From Oehlia diaphana (lineage: Eukaryota; Glomeromycota; Glomeromycetes; Glomerales; Glomeraceae): a stretch of DNA of 10,235 nt. Where the stretch lies: the NCBI GenBank assembly GCA_003833135.1, contig QZLH01001374.1, forward strand, positions 22,706 to 32,940. Direction: 5' to 3'. Below, one piece after another: positions 1 through 9,027 of this stretch. The translations under genes and the position numbers were made by a program. Below the pieces are notes generated by a model. It saw nothing but the letters and a program-made list of their open reading frames with translations. It had not been told where the DNA came from and made no database searches. Each line of letters starts with the position of its first letter. Position 1 is the first letter of the stretch.

Positions 1-1500
1 CGGACATGGGTTGAAACCATGGGCGGACCATAAAGGATATAACCTAGACACTTGAGACATGAAATGTAAGGTTAGAACCTTTGTTGATCGGTTGAATGGG
101 GTGAGAATTATCTACACTGTAATGCCGTAGCATAAATAGTAAATCTATTAATTGAGTGGCGCAGTATTATATTAAAATTAGTGTATAAATTTTTAGTATT
201 TTTAAATTGTATGATGTTATAAATGTAACGTCCGCAATGACGTTAAACTAGGAGATAAGGAAAGTATGATCATCAGGTGATATGGTCCGGAATGACATGA
301 AACTACCAAACTAGCCAAAGGATATCATTTAGAAAAGATAGGTCAAGTAATTAAAATATAAGATGATTAATTTGTAAATCATAATGAAAATCATCAATTA
401 GGAAATCGATATTATGAAAATCATTTCAAAGATGGTATTAAATAGTGAATGATTAAGGAACGAATAAAAGTGAAGTACTAAAAATTATACTGAAAATTTA
501 GGTTACAAATTTCAGAAAATAATTTTGAATTTTAGGATAAATATTTAACCATTATTTAGTATTATCAAACCAAGCATATTATTGTATTTATTTTCATTAT
601 TAATAAAATATTATTTTGTTAATATCTAAGGTGGCAACGTGATTTATCACGGGCTTAGATGTTACAACACTCATAGGTCATGTGACCAGTAATCGGTGAG
701 TTTCACTTTTAAAAGTATTTGAGTATGGTTCATCAAACTATATAATATTATAATTTATTGGAATATTCAAAAATTCAAGGTTATACTCTACAATAAATAT
801 AGAGTTTTTGTAGTTCGTAATCACGCTATAGTGCTATACTAAGTATATAGACTATATTTGTAAAGGAATTACCGTTTCGCTAATTAGCAATGGAACTATT
901 TCATTTATTAAATTGACAACAGTTGCACATTCGTCCAGTACAACAATTCAAGTTCTAACGAATTGATCTTCTTTTCAAGCTTTTTAAGGCGGGTAGTCAA
1001 TTGATAACTGTACAATTTTTTTTCTCCAATGTTCTGATTCGATCTAAGAGCAATAAATACTCTAACCTTAGTTTTTATTTTCCAGTGCTAATGCATTAGG
1101 TCTGATTGATTTAGATTGCATACCATTTTAGTGTTATTTTCTATATCTGAATATTTATCACGCCAGAAAAAAAAAACTCCCTTGATCAAAGATCTTCGCT
1201 TCATGTGATAAAAAAAATTCCAATAAGTCCGAGCTAGATTAACCACAATTTTTATAGGTCACAAGCAGAACTTCAACAATTGAACATATCATTTGTTATA
1301 CAAAATGTATAAAATGTAATAAATATACTATCTCTGAATTACTTATAGAATCATCTGAATGAGTTGAGAGTTGGCTCAATACTCCAGTGCATTCGGGAAG
1401 TCTGCACGCACACATTGGTCTTTTGATAACATGTTGTAGCCATCATAGTACTCTGTTTCTTTTTTTTCAGTTCCCATTCTCTAACATCAATGACTTTCAT
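1..1500. other. Gene-free AT-rich spacer
   Basis: No frame here has coding character that I can support. It contains small hairpins: CATGG/CCATG at 5-21, TAACGTC/GACGTTA at 226-245 and the nested stem at 624-660. A minus-strand stretch of about 59 codons between stops (about 1090 to 913) has a short heptad-like, Lys/Leu-rich part (RLKKLEKKINSLELELL) but no start or homology I recognise. The plus-strand frame from 1387 overlaps the minus-strand kinase relic and is taken as its shadow. Confidence 0.5.
624..660. repeat. Nested stem-loop
   Basis: An outer stem ATCTAAG (624-630) pairs with CTTAGAT (654-660). An inner stem CGTGAT (638-643) pairs with ATCACG (646-651). An asymmetric internal loop separates the two stems. 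It may be a remnant of a small foldback element; no function is assigned. Confidence 0.5.
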
Positions 1501-1550
1501 TTACCAGAGGCAGGTAAGTCTTACATTGTCCCTCAGCATCATCTATCCAA

Positions 1551-1787
1551 TCAATCGAAAATGACTGTGGATGGCGCTTGGGCATTATTAATTGTATCTT
1601 TGATAAACTTATCAATATCATCATTTCCACTAGTCCATCCTTCTAATATGCAACAAGGATCATATTCTTTACACTATAATTTTTTGATATATGGTTTTTT
1701 ACAATAAAGAAAATTTCGTGTATAACGCTTAAAAAAATCATTTAATTTATTAAATTCTGGTTCTGTAGTTTCTTTTCCTTTATCCAT
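1551..1787 (-). pseudogene. Relic of the N-terminal leader of an expanded Rhizophagus-type protein kinase family
   Basis: Reading from an ATG at 1787-1785, the frame gives 37 residues ending KKPYIKKL, then TAG at 1676-1674. It then continues in the same frame for 40 more residues to TGA at 1553-1551. The second part contains CKEYDPCCILEGWTSGND and DIDKFIKDTINNAQ, with paired cysteines (CKK..., CKEYDPCC). From memory, GWTSGN-x-DIDKFI with a preceding Cys-rich stretch is the leader just upstream of the kinase domain in a large kinase family of arbuscular mycorrhizal fungi. No glycine loop, catalytic loop or DFG motif was found downstream, so the catalytic part is missing. No GT-AG intron that cleanly removes the TAG was found. 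I read it as a decayed fragment. It could instead be a recently broken exon whose remainder lies elsewhere. Confidence 0.55.
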
Positions 1788-1968
1788 ATTTAATCTTTAT
1801 TTGATTAAATAAATTGAATTATTGTATCAACCATATATATTAATGTTCGCGAATGCATGATAAGACCATTTGATCATTCAATAATGTCCTTATATCAGAA
1901 TTCAATTTTGATTAATGAAAAATTATGAAAATTAAGTAAGATCATCTTACATAATTATTCAATTGAAC

Positions 1969-2413
1969 TAGGGATTGGAATCGATTTTACAATAATTGAA
2001 TTTATTGAAAATTGATAAGAATCGATTTTAAATCGATTATTGAATAAAAATATAAAAATTGAATTTACTTATTGTGGCGCAGTAGCATTAATAAGATTTC
2101 CCCTGCATGTCCTACAAGTTTTAGTTTTATTTCGGTTGACAAAAACCTATTTGTCACTCATTAGTTAATTTCTTAATTTCTTAATGCCGGCCGTTTCATG
2201 ACATTTTTGTAAGGTAACGCTAGGTAGTCCATTAAGAAGTTAGGTCATTGTCACGTGACATTACAAAAATCCAAAAAAGGAAATTTTTATGTAGATCTCA
2301 ATGAATTTTTAATAGTCACGTGACCGGCAGTAGTATAATTTCAATTAACGATTAATCAATGATTAATCAATTCTAAAATCGATTCTAATAATGATAATCA
2401 ATTCCAATCCCTA
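1969..2413. mobile_element. hAT-like MITE, about 445 bp, with near-perfect 8-bp target duplication
   Basis: The left end reads TAGGGATTGGAATCGATT and the right end is its inverse (TTCCAATCCCTA at 2402-2413, with weaker similarity running further inward through repeated ATCGATT/GATTAATC blocks). The 8 bases outside each end are AATTGAAC (1961-1968) and AATTAAAC (2414-2421), matching at 7 of 8 positions. An 8-bp duplication with TAGGG-type ends is typical of hAT transposons. No transposase frame is present, so it is non-autonomous. The interior has its own inverted pair (ATTTTTGTAA near 2203, TTACAAAAAT at 2261-2270), a perfect TGTCACGTGACA palindrome at 2249-2260 and a second TCACGTGACC at about 2317. 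Confidence 0.75.
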
Positions 2414-2421
2414 AATTAAAC

Positions 2422-2900
2422 AGCCATTGTTTCTTATATTTAAGTTTTTTAAGATTATTACCTTATTAAAAGCTGATTTATATATATACTGTACTCAACA
2501 TTTAAGATGATTGCTTAAATATTTCATGAAAATAAAATAATATTATATTACCTATTTTTACATGTATACAGTATAAGAACCTTAGAAACAAATAACTACA
2601 TGACACTATTGATATAGTTAATGTCATGAAACCTTTATTTTATACTAAATAAACAAATACATTCGATAAATAACTAAGATGAATTGATGAATCAACAATA
2701 TCCGATTAAGCTCATGGCACTGTAGATTTAAAAAGCTTAGGTGTGCAATAGGAATTTACATGATCAATTGTTACTTGATATAAATTATAATTTTTGTAAA
2801 ATTAAAACTTTCAGTATTTACACAAAAAATTTGTTTTTGCACTATAATTTTTAATGTTCATATAAAGATTAAATTCTACATAATATTTTTAGAGAACCAT
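2422..2900. other. Gene-free AT-rich spacer between two MITEs
   Basis: No coding frame, repeat pair or RNA gene was seen. The composition is uniformly AT-rich. Confidence 0.5.
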
Positions 2901-3265
2901 TAGGGATGGCAACGGTCTCGGTCATTAACCAGTTATGACCGGTCATGACCGTGACTGATATCAGTTTGTCAAAGACCCGTTTGACCGACCAGTCTGACCA
3001 ACCATTTAACCGATCCTGAAAATGTTTGCGAAACGTCTTTTAATATAAAATTTAATAAAAAAATGTTTTGCAAACGGTTTTTAATTATTTTAATAGAAAA
3101 TGTTGCAAAAACGTTTTTTATTAAGCATTTCATAAAAAAAAAACATTTCGCAAACGTTTTCAGGATCGGTTAAATGGTCGGTCAAACAGTCGGTTAGTCG
3201 GTCAAAGGTTCTTGACCAGTTATGACTGACCGATAACCAACCATGACTGACCATTGCCATCCCTA
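2901..3265. mobile_element. Foldback MITE, about 365 bp, nearly all inverted repeat
   Basis: The element begins TAGGGATGGCAA (2901) and ends with the inverse TTGCCATCCCTA (3254-3265). Similarity between the arms continues for about 150 bp each: GACCAGTTATGAC-like, TTTGACCGAC, CATTTAACCGATCCTGAAAA and GTTTGCGAAA blocks occur in the left arm and in inverse order in the right. The centre (about 3040-3130) is AT-rich with further GTTTTGCAAACG-like copies. The ends resemble hAT termini, but the 8-bp flanks (AGAACCAT and CTTTAAAT) do not match. Only TA could be a duplication if the ends are taken as GGGATGG. The superfamily is therefore open. The minus-strand frame at 3090-3299 is a by-product of this repeat. 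Confidence 0.75.
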
Positions 3266-4382
3266 CTTTAAATCGTAACTTAAAACAAAAATTAAACAAA
3301 CCGCTTATTTGTGTAAATTTATTTTTTTTTTATCGAAGAATGTGGAAATAAATCAAAAACCTGTAACTTAGCAAAAATGTAGATCAACAAATTTAACTAG
3401 ATTATTTAGCTATACATTTTTTAACATTTTTTAACTATAACTTTAGTGATACATTTTTTAACTATACATTTTTTATCAATACATTTGTTTTAACTTTAGT
3501 AATATATATTTTACAGACAATTTTAATTTTTTGTAACATTTAATTGATTGATCATGTTTAGGACGCTCCAAACAGTTCCTGTTTCCTAGTTTACCACATT
3601 TTTCTTTTTTACAAGAAATAAAACGCTCGTTCTTTTTCTTACACTACTACTCTTTCATTTGATCTTTTTTTTTCTTTTATACTCCTTTTTTTTTTACACA
3701 AATTATTTTTCTTTTTTTTTATATTAAATAATTTTTTTTAATTACTATTATTTACGATAAAAAAAAAACTTTTTTAATCAAAAATTTCAAGTCTGAATAA
3801 ATATAAAGTGTTCTTTCTAATAATTACGCCTTAACACTTGTAATAGGTAAATTTATTCTGGTTTTCTTTGAGTGATGAATTAAAATTATTATGTATTGTT
3901 TGAAACTTCTTTACCCAGTTGTCAAATATTTGATAAATATTTCTAATAGTTGGTGTAGTTTATTTTTTACATAATTTTTTTATCATAAAAAATTCCAAGA
4001 TAAATGTTTACATGCTTATTAGCATATACTATAAAAAAAATTTATCAGCTATGAAATTTCTTAAGATAAATGTTATGCGCGTATTAACGTATATTATAAA
4101 AAAGTTTATGAAAATTTTCCAAGATAAATAAATAAATCTTTTCCAAGATAAATGTTACACGACAATAAATTTTGTCCAATGGATTTCAGTGGTTGATTAA
4201 GCCAGTTATATTTATAAAGGTCTGCTTTGGAAATATACACGTGTAAATATTTCAAATATTTCACTATACTACTTTCTTAAAAAATAAATATAATAACTAA
4301 ATAAAATCCATATAAAAATCCAATCCGAGTTCACATAATGGGATTGAAAAAAAATTATTTGTTAATAAGGTTCAGTTGTAGG
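3266..4382. other. Gene-free spacer with T-tracts
   Basis: The plus strand is strongly T-rich at about 3595-3770, with several runs of eight or more T. At about 3410-3490 ATACATTTTTTAACTAT-like units repeat loosely. The decayed tandem repeat at 3993-4160 also lies here. No coding frame is supported. Confidence 0.5.
3993..4160. repeat. Degenerate tandem repeat, TTCCAAGATAAATGTT units
   Basis: Four copies start at about 3993, 4058, 4117 and 4141 with TTCC(or TTCT)AAGATAAAT. The first two are followed by GTTA-x-GC-rich then a TATACTATAAA or TATATTATAAA segment and an A-rich run ending in TTTATNA. Spacing is about 65, 59 and 24 bp, so the last copies are truncated. It is non-coding. Confidence 0.55.
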
Positions 4383-4446
4383 TAGGGTCGGTGATATGCG
4401 GGTGCGGCATAATTTATCATAAGGTACGCCTAACCGCCCGATTACC
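4383..4446. repeat. GC-rich end of a decayed transposable element
   Basis: The stretch starting TAGGGTCGGTGATATGCGGG is sharply more GC-rich than its surroundings and contains GGTGCGGCAT and CCTAACCGCCCGATTACCCC. A TAGGG-type start resembles the ends of the two elements at 1969 and 2901. No inverse partner (ACCGACCCTA) was found in the window, so only one end seems to survive or the other end has diverged. Confidence 0.35.
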
Positions 4447-5097
4447 CCAAAAAATTCCACAAATTCCACAATATCACACTTCTTTCACTAATAATATAGA
4501 TTTGTTTTATTTTTTCAAGTCCTTTTCAAATTTACTTATTTTATTATTGCATAGTTAAAATTAGAACAAAATACTTTTAAGAATATGTATAATAAAGGAT
4601 ATATTTTTGTGCATCACATTTGTTAATAGTTTAAATATATTTAATTATAGAAACATACATAGATGTCTTAAAGTAGTACAACTTTTTTTTATTAAAATAA
4701 ATTATATACCAATTTTTTAAATTTTAAAAAAGAAATATTTCACTTTTTATAAAATATTTCAAGATAAAAACCTTGCTCTTTTTGTTTTTGAAAAATATCG
4801 CGAGGATAAATGGTTTACAAATATTATTCACTTTTCAAAATGGAATGGTAAGCATTTTATGATAGGATGACGTTCTACATTTTTTGGGAGGAATAAAGTT
4901 TATCCGGTATCACGTGATTTTTATATTCAAATTACGTGATACGAACAATCAAATTAGTTAATCGGCACTTCGTGCCGAATAACTATTAAATATTTATTTG
5001 CAATAAACAAAAATGAAAATAAATTAAAAAAATATAATTAAGAATTAAATAAAACTTATAAGGATTATTGAGACATTATAAAAATAAAAAGATAAAT
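4447..5097. other. Gene-free spacer, 3' side of the SPRY gene
   Basis: AT-rich, with no coding frame supported. The 3' untranslated region of the minus-strand SPRY gene must begin at 5097 and run leftward, but I cannot place its poly(A) site. It holds the hairpin pair at 4907-4984. Confidence 0.45.
4907..4984. repeat. Two adjacent hairpins upstream of the SPRY gene 3' end
   Basis: The first hairpin is GTATCACGT (4907-4915) pairing with ACGTGATAC (4934-4942). The second is AGTTAATCGGCAC (4956-4968) pairing at 12 of 13 positions with GTGCCGAATAACT (4972-4984) around a TTC loop. They lie 113 bp past the stop codon of the minus-strand SPRY gene. They could be a MITE remnant or, if transcribed, a 3' structure. 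The first reading is more likely given the many foldback elements here. Confidence 0.5.
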
Positions 5098-6193
5098 TTA
5101 ATAAGGATTCACATCTATCTCAACGGATTCATCTACCTTATTTAATAACTCTTGAGAAATTACACCAGCAACGCTCATACCATTAGCTTCTTTATATTTA
5201 AACCCTTTTTGACCAAAATTAACTTTTAATTTACAAAAGCCATTAGAACCAATTGTAGGATACCACTTATCATAAAATAGACCAGTATAAGCGATACCCA
5301 AATTTTCACCGTTCTTTGTAAAGAAAACTTGTCCAGTATTTGAGCAATAACCACAACCTATTACATCATTTATCTCACCCCATTTTTCAGCATACTTTGA
5401 CCCAGTATACTTTTCATTGTGGAATTTTCTACCCTCATCTGAATGAAATCCAACTGAATGTGTATCACAACCAGGTAATCTTAAAGTAAAAAAATAGAAT
5501 TAAAAATCGCTTAAATATGAATAAAGTTATTTTTCTTTTTTCAATAAAAATCAAATACCTATTAGTTGGATAATGCTTCGTGGCGAGACCAATAGCAATT
5601 ATTGTTTTATTATTATTCGGATTTGACAAAATTGTTATTTCATAATAATAGAACCAATACTCTGTCGGAAATAAAATTTGAGAAGAGATGAAAGCGTCTA
5701 TTATCATGGACAAAATAAGTTAATAGAGGAAAGTAAACTAATTATGAATAATAAAATGAAGTCATCATTCTGATATTAATAGTTCTTACTCATTTTCAAA
5801 GCAGAGTTCAATGAATTCTTCTTTATATTATGTAAAGGATAATTTGTCTGTATCATTAAATCATATTTAGCGTTAAAACTAATTATAGCACTATTTTTGT
5901 TCTCGTCATTTCCATCATTATCAGTGTTTTTAGTTTCATCAGTTCCGCCATTATCGACGTTCCTATTCCCGTTATCGGCGCTTACATTGTTGTCATTATT
6001 CTTTACAATATCTAATGGTAAAAGCCTTGATTTAGGTTCGAATTTCCATTCATCAATACTTAAATTACCTAAATTCGACTTTTTTCTTAAAGATTTTAAA
6101 AAGAGTTTATGAAAAAACTCTTTAATTTTTCGTAATAGAATTTGTTTATCTTCTGATCCATATACTAAAATAAATAAATAAGTTAGACTATAA

Positions 6194-6224
<31 letters not shown>

Positions 6225-7653
6225 TTTTTTACTTACTTTGTATAATAATATCCCTATCAATCCATTTATGACATAAGCATGTGTTAATAAACAAAATTGT
6301 TATAAAAAACAGGGTGGGTATACCTAATATGAATATATAATAACAATTTGTTAATTAATGATTTTAATTATTTTAATTTGAACAATTTAATAGAATTTAT
6401 TTACCAATAAAGAGCCTCCATCTATATAAAATATCATTATCAATGGAGAGTCTAACGCCAACAACACTGATTGGGTTACCTAGAATGTACTGGTTAGTAT
6501 AATTAATATAATCGAAAAAAACCGCTTAAAGTTATAATTACCATTCAAGAGATGAATACGTATATTTAAAATATATAATTCATAATAAATAAAATAATTC
6601 TTGCAAAAAACCAATAGTCTATAAATTATAATTATTACTTCAATAAGACTTGTAATATAAAATAAGGCATAGAGAATCTTTGAACGTTTTCGTATCGCTA
6701 CGAAAACAATTGAAATTGGAATAATTGTAATAATGCCTAATATATTACACAATACATTAAGAATCTTAATCTTATCAGAAAAAAATCTCTCAAAATTAAA
6801 TTTTTTAATTTGAAAAATCTCATATATTTCTGATATCAATATCCAAATTCCAAGAAACGAAATCGTAATTAAAAGTAAAATCTCTTCTAGTTGGTATATA
6901 ATATGGATGTCTAATATAAATAAATTTAATACAGCGATAAAATTAGAAAAGATTTAATTTATAAAAGACAACATACATTTCTTAATTTTCTTATCGACAC
7001 CCGGTTTCTTAATCCATTCCCAAAATCTAATTTTAAAATACAGGTCCGGTTGTGATTCGTAAAGGTACAATATAAATTATCACGTATTCTTTATAAAATT
7101 AATATAAAAATATATATATATAAAAATTACCCTATCCTTAATAATAGAATGCAAAGTACTATAAAAATAAATTGAAAAATTCCCAAAATTATCACCACAG
7201 GTATATATTTAGGTATATAATTCTTCACTATAATTTCATTTATTTTGCTTATACTAATTTCACGTGATTTCATGATTTTCATCAAATCTGTGTGATTGCT
7301 TAAATCATTTAAATCAATAGCTTTATAAAAATGACGTAAAATTAATAACTTATTTTTTTCATTAAAAATTAATATTTACGCAGATGCTAAAAATCTTTAC
7401 CATAAACATAGTTAAATTTGAAGACATTACAAAGCGTTAATATAAATGGAACAAGATTTACGATTAAAAATGCTATATAATGTATTATGGTTTCATTATA
7501 GAATGCAAATAACCCACATAAAAAAACGAATGGAAATGCGGACCATAATGAAAATTTAGAGTTTACAAGAAAAAAAGAGTAAATAAAAAGAAAAATAATT
7601 TCAGAAATAACTGTAAAAATAAATAAAAATTTTAAAAATTTTTCGACATTCAT
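5098..7653 (-). CDS. Polytopic membrane protein with C-terminal SPRY/B30.2 domain (9 exons, 627 aa model)
   Basis: Exons, in transcript order: 7653-7401, 7320-7131, 7026-6977, 6910-6542, 6479-6405, 6323-6237, 6164-5790, 5661-5559, 5479-5098 (stop TAA 5100-5098). Every junction is GT-AG and keeps frame; the exons sum to 1884 nt. Hydrophobic segments lie at about residues 6-29, 36-52, 56-76, 125-147, 173-195, 214-236, 242-266 and 309-330. An Asn/Asp-rich linker follows at about 395-432. A SPRY (concanavalin A-like) domain covers about 433-600, shown by NYPLHNIK, YYYEITILSNP, AIGLATKHYPT, SVGFHSDEGRKFH, the core WGEINDVIGCGY, FFTKNGENLGIAYTGL, WYPTIG and VNFG. SPRY domains bind proteins and have no catalytic role; a cytosolic position is inferred from the even helix count. 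The start is the ATG at 7653, about 40 bp after a TATA-like box. I associate this architecture with an expanded Rhizophagus family. The SPRY call is firm; exons 1-3 are the least certain. Confidence 0.85.
6194..6222. repeat. (AAT)n microsatellite inside an intron of the SPRY gene
   Basis: About nine to ten AAT units run within the 72-bp intron between exons 6 and 7 (6165-6236). On the gene strand it is a (TTA)n tract just after the GTAAGT donor. It makes up about 40% of this intron, so its length could vary between strains without touching the coding sequence. Confidence 0.85.
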
Positions 7654-7809
7654 GTTTAATAATTGTTCCCCAAGAATTGTATGTATTATCTGCTTTATAT
7701 ACTATATACGGAACAACTTGTCAAACATCACATATCACATAATCACAGTTGATCATTAAACATTTATTTATATACTAGTAGCATGTTGGTAAGTTATTTT
7801 TAATTCAAA
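7654..7809. promoter_or_regulatory. Shared 156-bp divergent promoter region
   Basis: This gap separates the minus-strand ATG (7653) from the plus-strand ATG (7810). Read on the minus strand, TATATAAAG at 7701-7693 lies about 40 bp before the minus-gene ATG and is a good TATA-like match. Read on the plus strand, TTTATTTATATA at about 7763-7774 lies about 36-47 bp before the plus-gene ATG. AT-rich DNA gives chance TATA matches, so both are tentative. The short shared gap suggests, without proving, joint regulation. Confidence 0.5.
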
Positions 7810-9027
7810 ATGTTATTCTCAGAAAATAAACGATTAACTGAACCTTATTCTTTTATTTTTTTAAAGAAATTATGCTTTTTTTCACTTATTTTTATGCTTA
7901 TTTACTATACTATTTATCAGTTTTTACAATTTTATAATTCGATTTCTAAATCCAATCTTATTATAAGTAATTTGGATTCAAAAAGTGAACGCACTATTAC
8001 GATAGAAATTTGTGGTTCAAATGGTTCAAATGTAAATTGTTCCTACAAATATACTAACAGGGGCATTGATGAATCTCATGTATCTAAAAATTGTACAGTG
8101 GCCAATGAAGTTCCTGTTGAATATACTACTAATTTAGGCCTTGGTTGTCATCTCTATTCTTTTATTTATTATAATACAGAAACAGAAATAACAATACTAT
8201 CTCCTAGTATCATTAGTGTTCTTTTAGTTGGACTTAAAATAGACAAATATTATCCATCAGATATGTTGGATCCTATATATTATTCGAAAGAACAAATTAC
8301 GTTCGTATATTATTCACCTACAATAATAAAACGAATATCTAGTAGTTATGCATATGGTCTTGCAGGTGGAAAGGGAAAAGATTTTGTCAACTTTAATATA
8401 CATACGGATACATCAGATTTAAAAAGTCTAAATGGAACAACGTTTATATTACGTCCAACATCAAGGGATATTTATTATCAAGAAGTAACATTTTATGATC
8501 GTAACTATTAAATCATTTTTTAATTTTTAATGACAAATAATTTTAATTTTAAATAATAATAAAATATTTATCACCTTTTTAGTTGGTTTAATTATATCGA
8601 ACATTGGTGGATTCTTCAGTTCTTTATCTGGAATTTATGTATTTGTATTCGGAGCATCTAAATTAGCACCATGGTGAGTGAAATAATTATATACAGTATA
8701 ATTCGTAAATATATATTATTCATAATACCTAATTCTTTCTATAGGGGATTTCTGCAAACAAGTGTGTTTAATTGCCTATGTACAGGGTACCGAAGAGAAT
8801 TCGTAAGGAAACTTAAAAACAGATACGAACCAATTCCATTCGTTAGTGGAAGAACTAAAAATTATACTTTGGAACAACGTATTCAAAGTATCGAAAATTT
8901 GCTTGAAGAATATTATCTTGATACGGATTTTTTGAATTTATTATTAGAGGACAATTGTGAAAAAGAAATATCTTTGGAAAGTCCTAGATCAACTCCTGAA
9001 GTAGTCGAGATTATTACTGCGGCATAA
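7810..9027 (+). CDS. Two-helix membrane protein with Cys-containing ectodomain, uncharacterised (3 exons, 354 aa model)
   Basis: Exons 7810-8500, 8583-8673 and 8745-9027 are joined by GT-AG introns of 82 and 71 bp; both junctions keep frame (phase 1, then phase 2) and the sum is 1065 nt including TAA. The start ATG is preceded in frame by TAA at 7801-7803. Residues about 14-38 are a hydrophobic signal-anchor after a short charged N-terminus. Residues about 40-228 form a polar domain with Cys at 68, 77, 95 and 113 and N-glycosylation sequons at N71, N76, N94 and N208, which fits a secretory or extracellular location with possible disulfides. A second helix lies at about 232-255 and is made mostly by exon 2. 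The tail from about 262 has NCLCTGYRREF, basic residues, then an acidic end (LLEEYYLDTD). I do not recognise the family or a function. Without splicing, the first open frame would end at 8511 and lose the second helix and tail. It is divergent from the SPRY gene. Confidence 0.8.

Noticed and set aside
913..1091. Minus-strand stretch of about 59 codons with a coiled-coil-like part
   Set aside because: It has no start codon in a sensible place, no splice partner that I could find and no recognised family; it may be chance in AT-rich DNA.
1387..1707. Plus-strand open frame of 106 codons
   Set aside because: It lies opposite the minus-strand kinase relic, has no recognisable domain and shows skewed Leu/Ser/His content typical of an antisense shadow.
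2074..2150. tRNA gene
   Set aside because: Only an A-box-like match is present; no cloverleaf arms pair and the B-box match is poor.
3090..3299. Minus-strand open frame of 69 codons
   Set aside because: It falls inside the right arm of the foldback element; its repeated LTD-type residues come from the repeat.
3410..3500. CRISPR-like or regular repeat array
   Set aside because: The ATACATTTTTTAAC units are irregular in length and spacing and reflect AT-rich low complexity.
5897..6112. Plus-strand open frame of 71 codons, Ser/Phe/Leu-rich
   Set aside because: It is antisense to exon 7 of the SPRY gene; the Asn/Asp-rich linker on the minus strand produces it.
7387..7653. Stand-alone 88-aa membrane protein on the minus strand
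   Set aside because: A GT donor at 7400-7399 and an AG acceptor at 7322-7321 (80 bp) join it in frame to the next hydrophobic exon, so it is exon 1 of the SPRY gene.
8671..9027. Separate gene starting at the ATG at 8671
   Set aside because: The ATG straddles the exon 2/intron 2 donor (8674 GT); splicing to 8745 keeps frame and gives a continuous protein.
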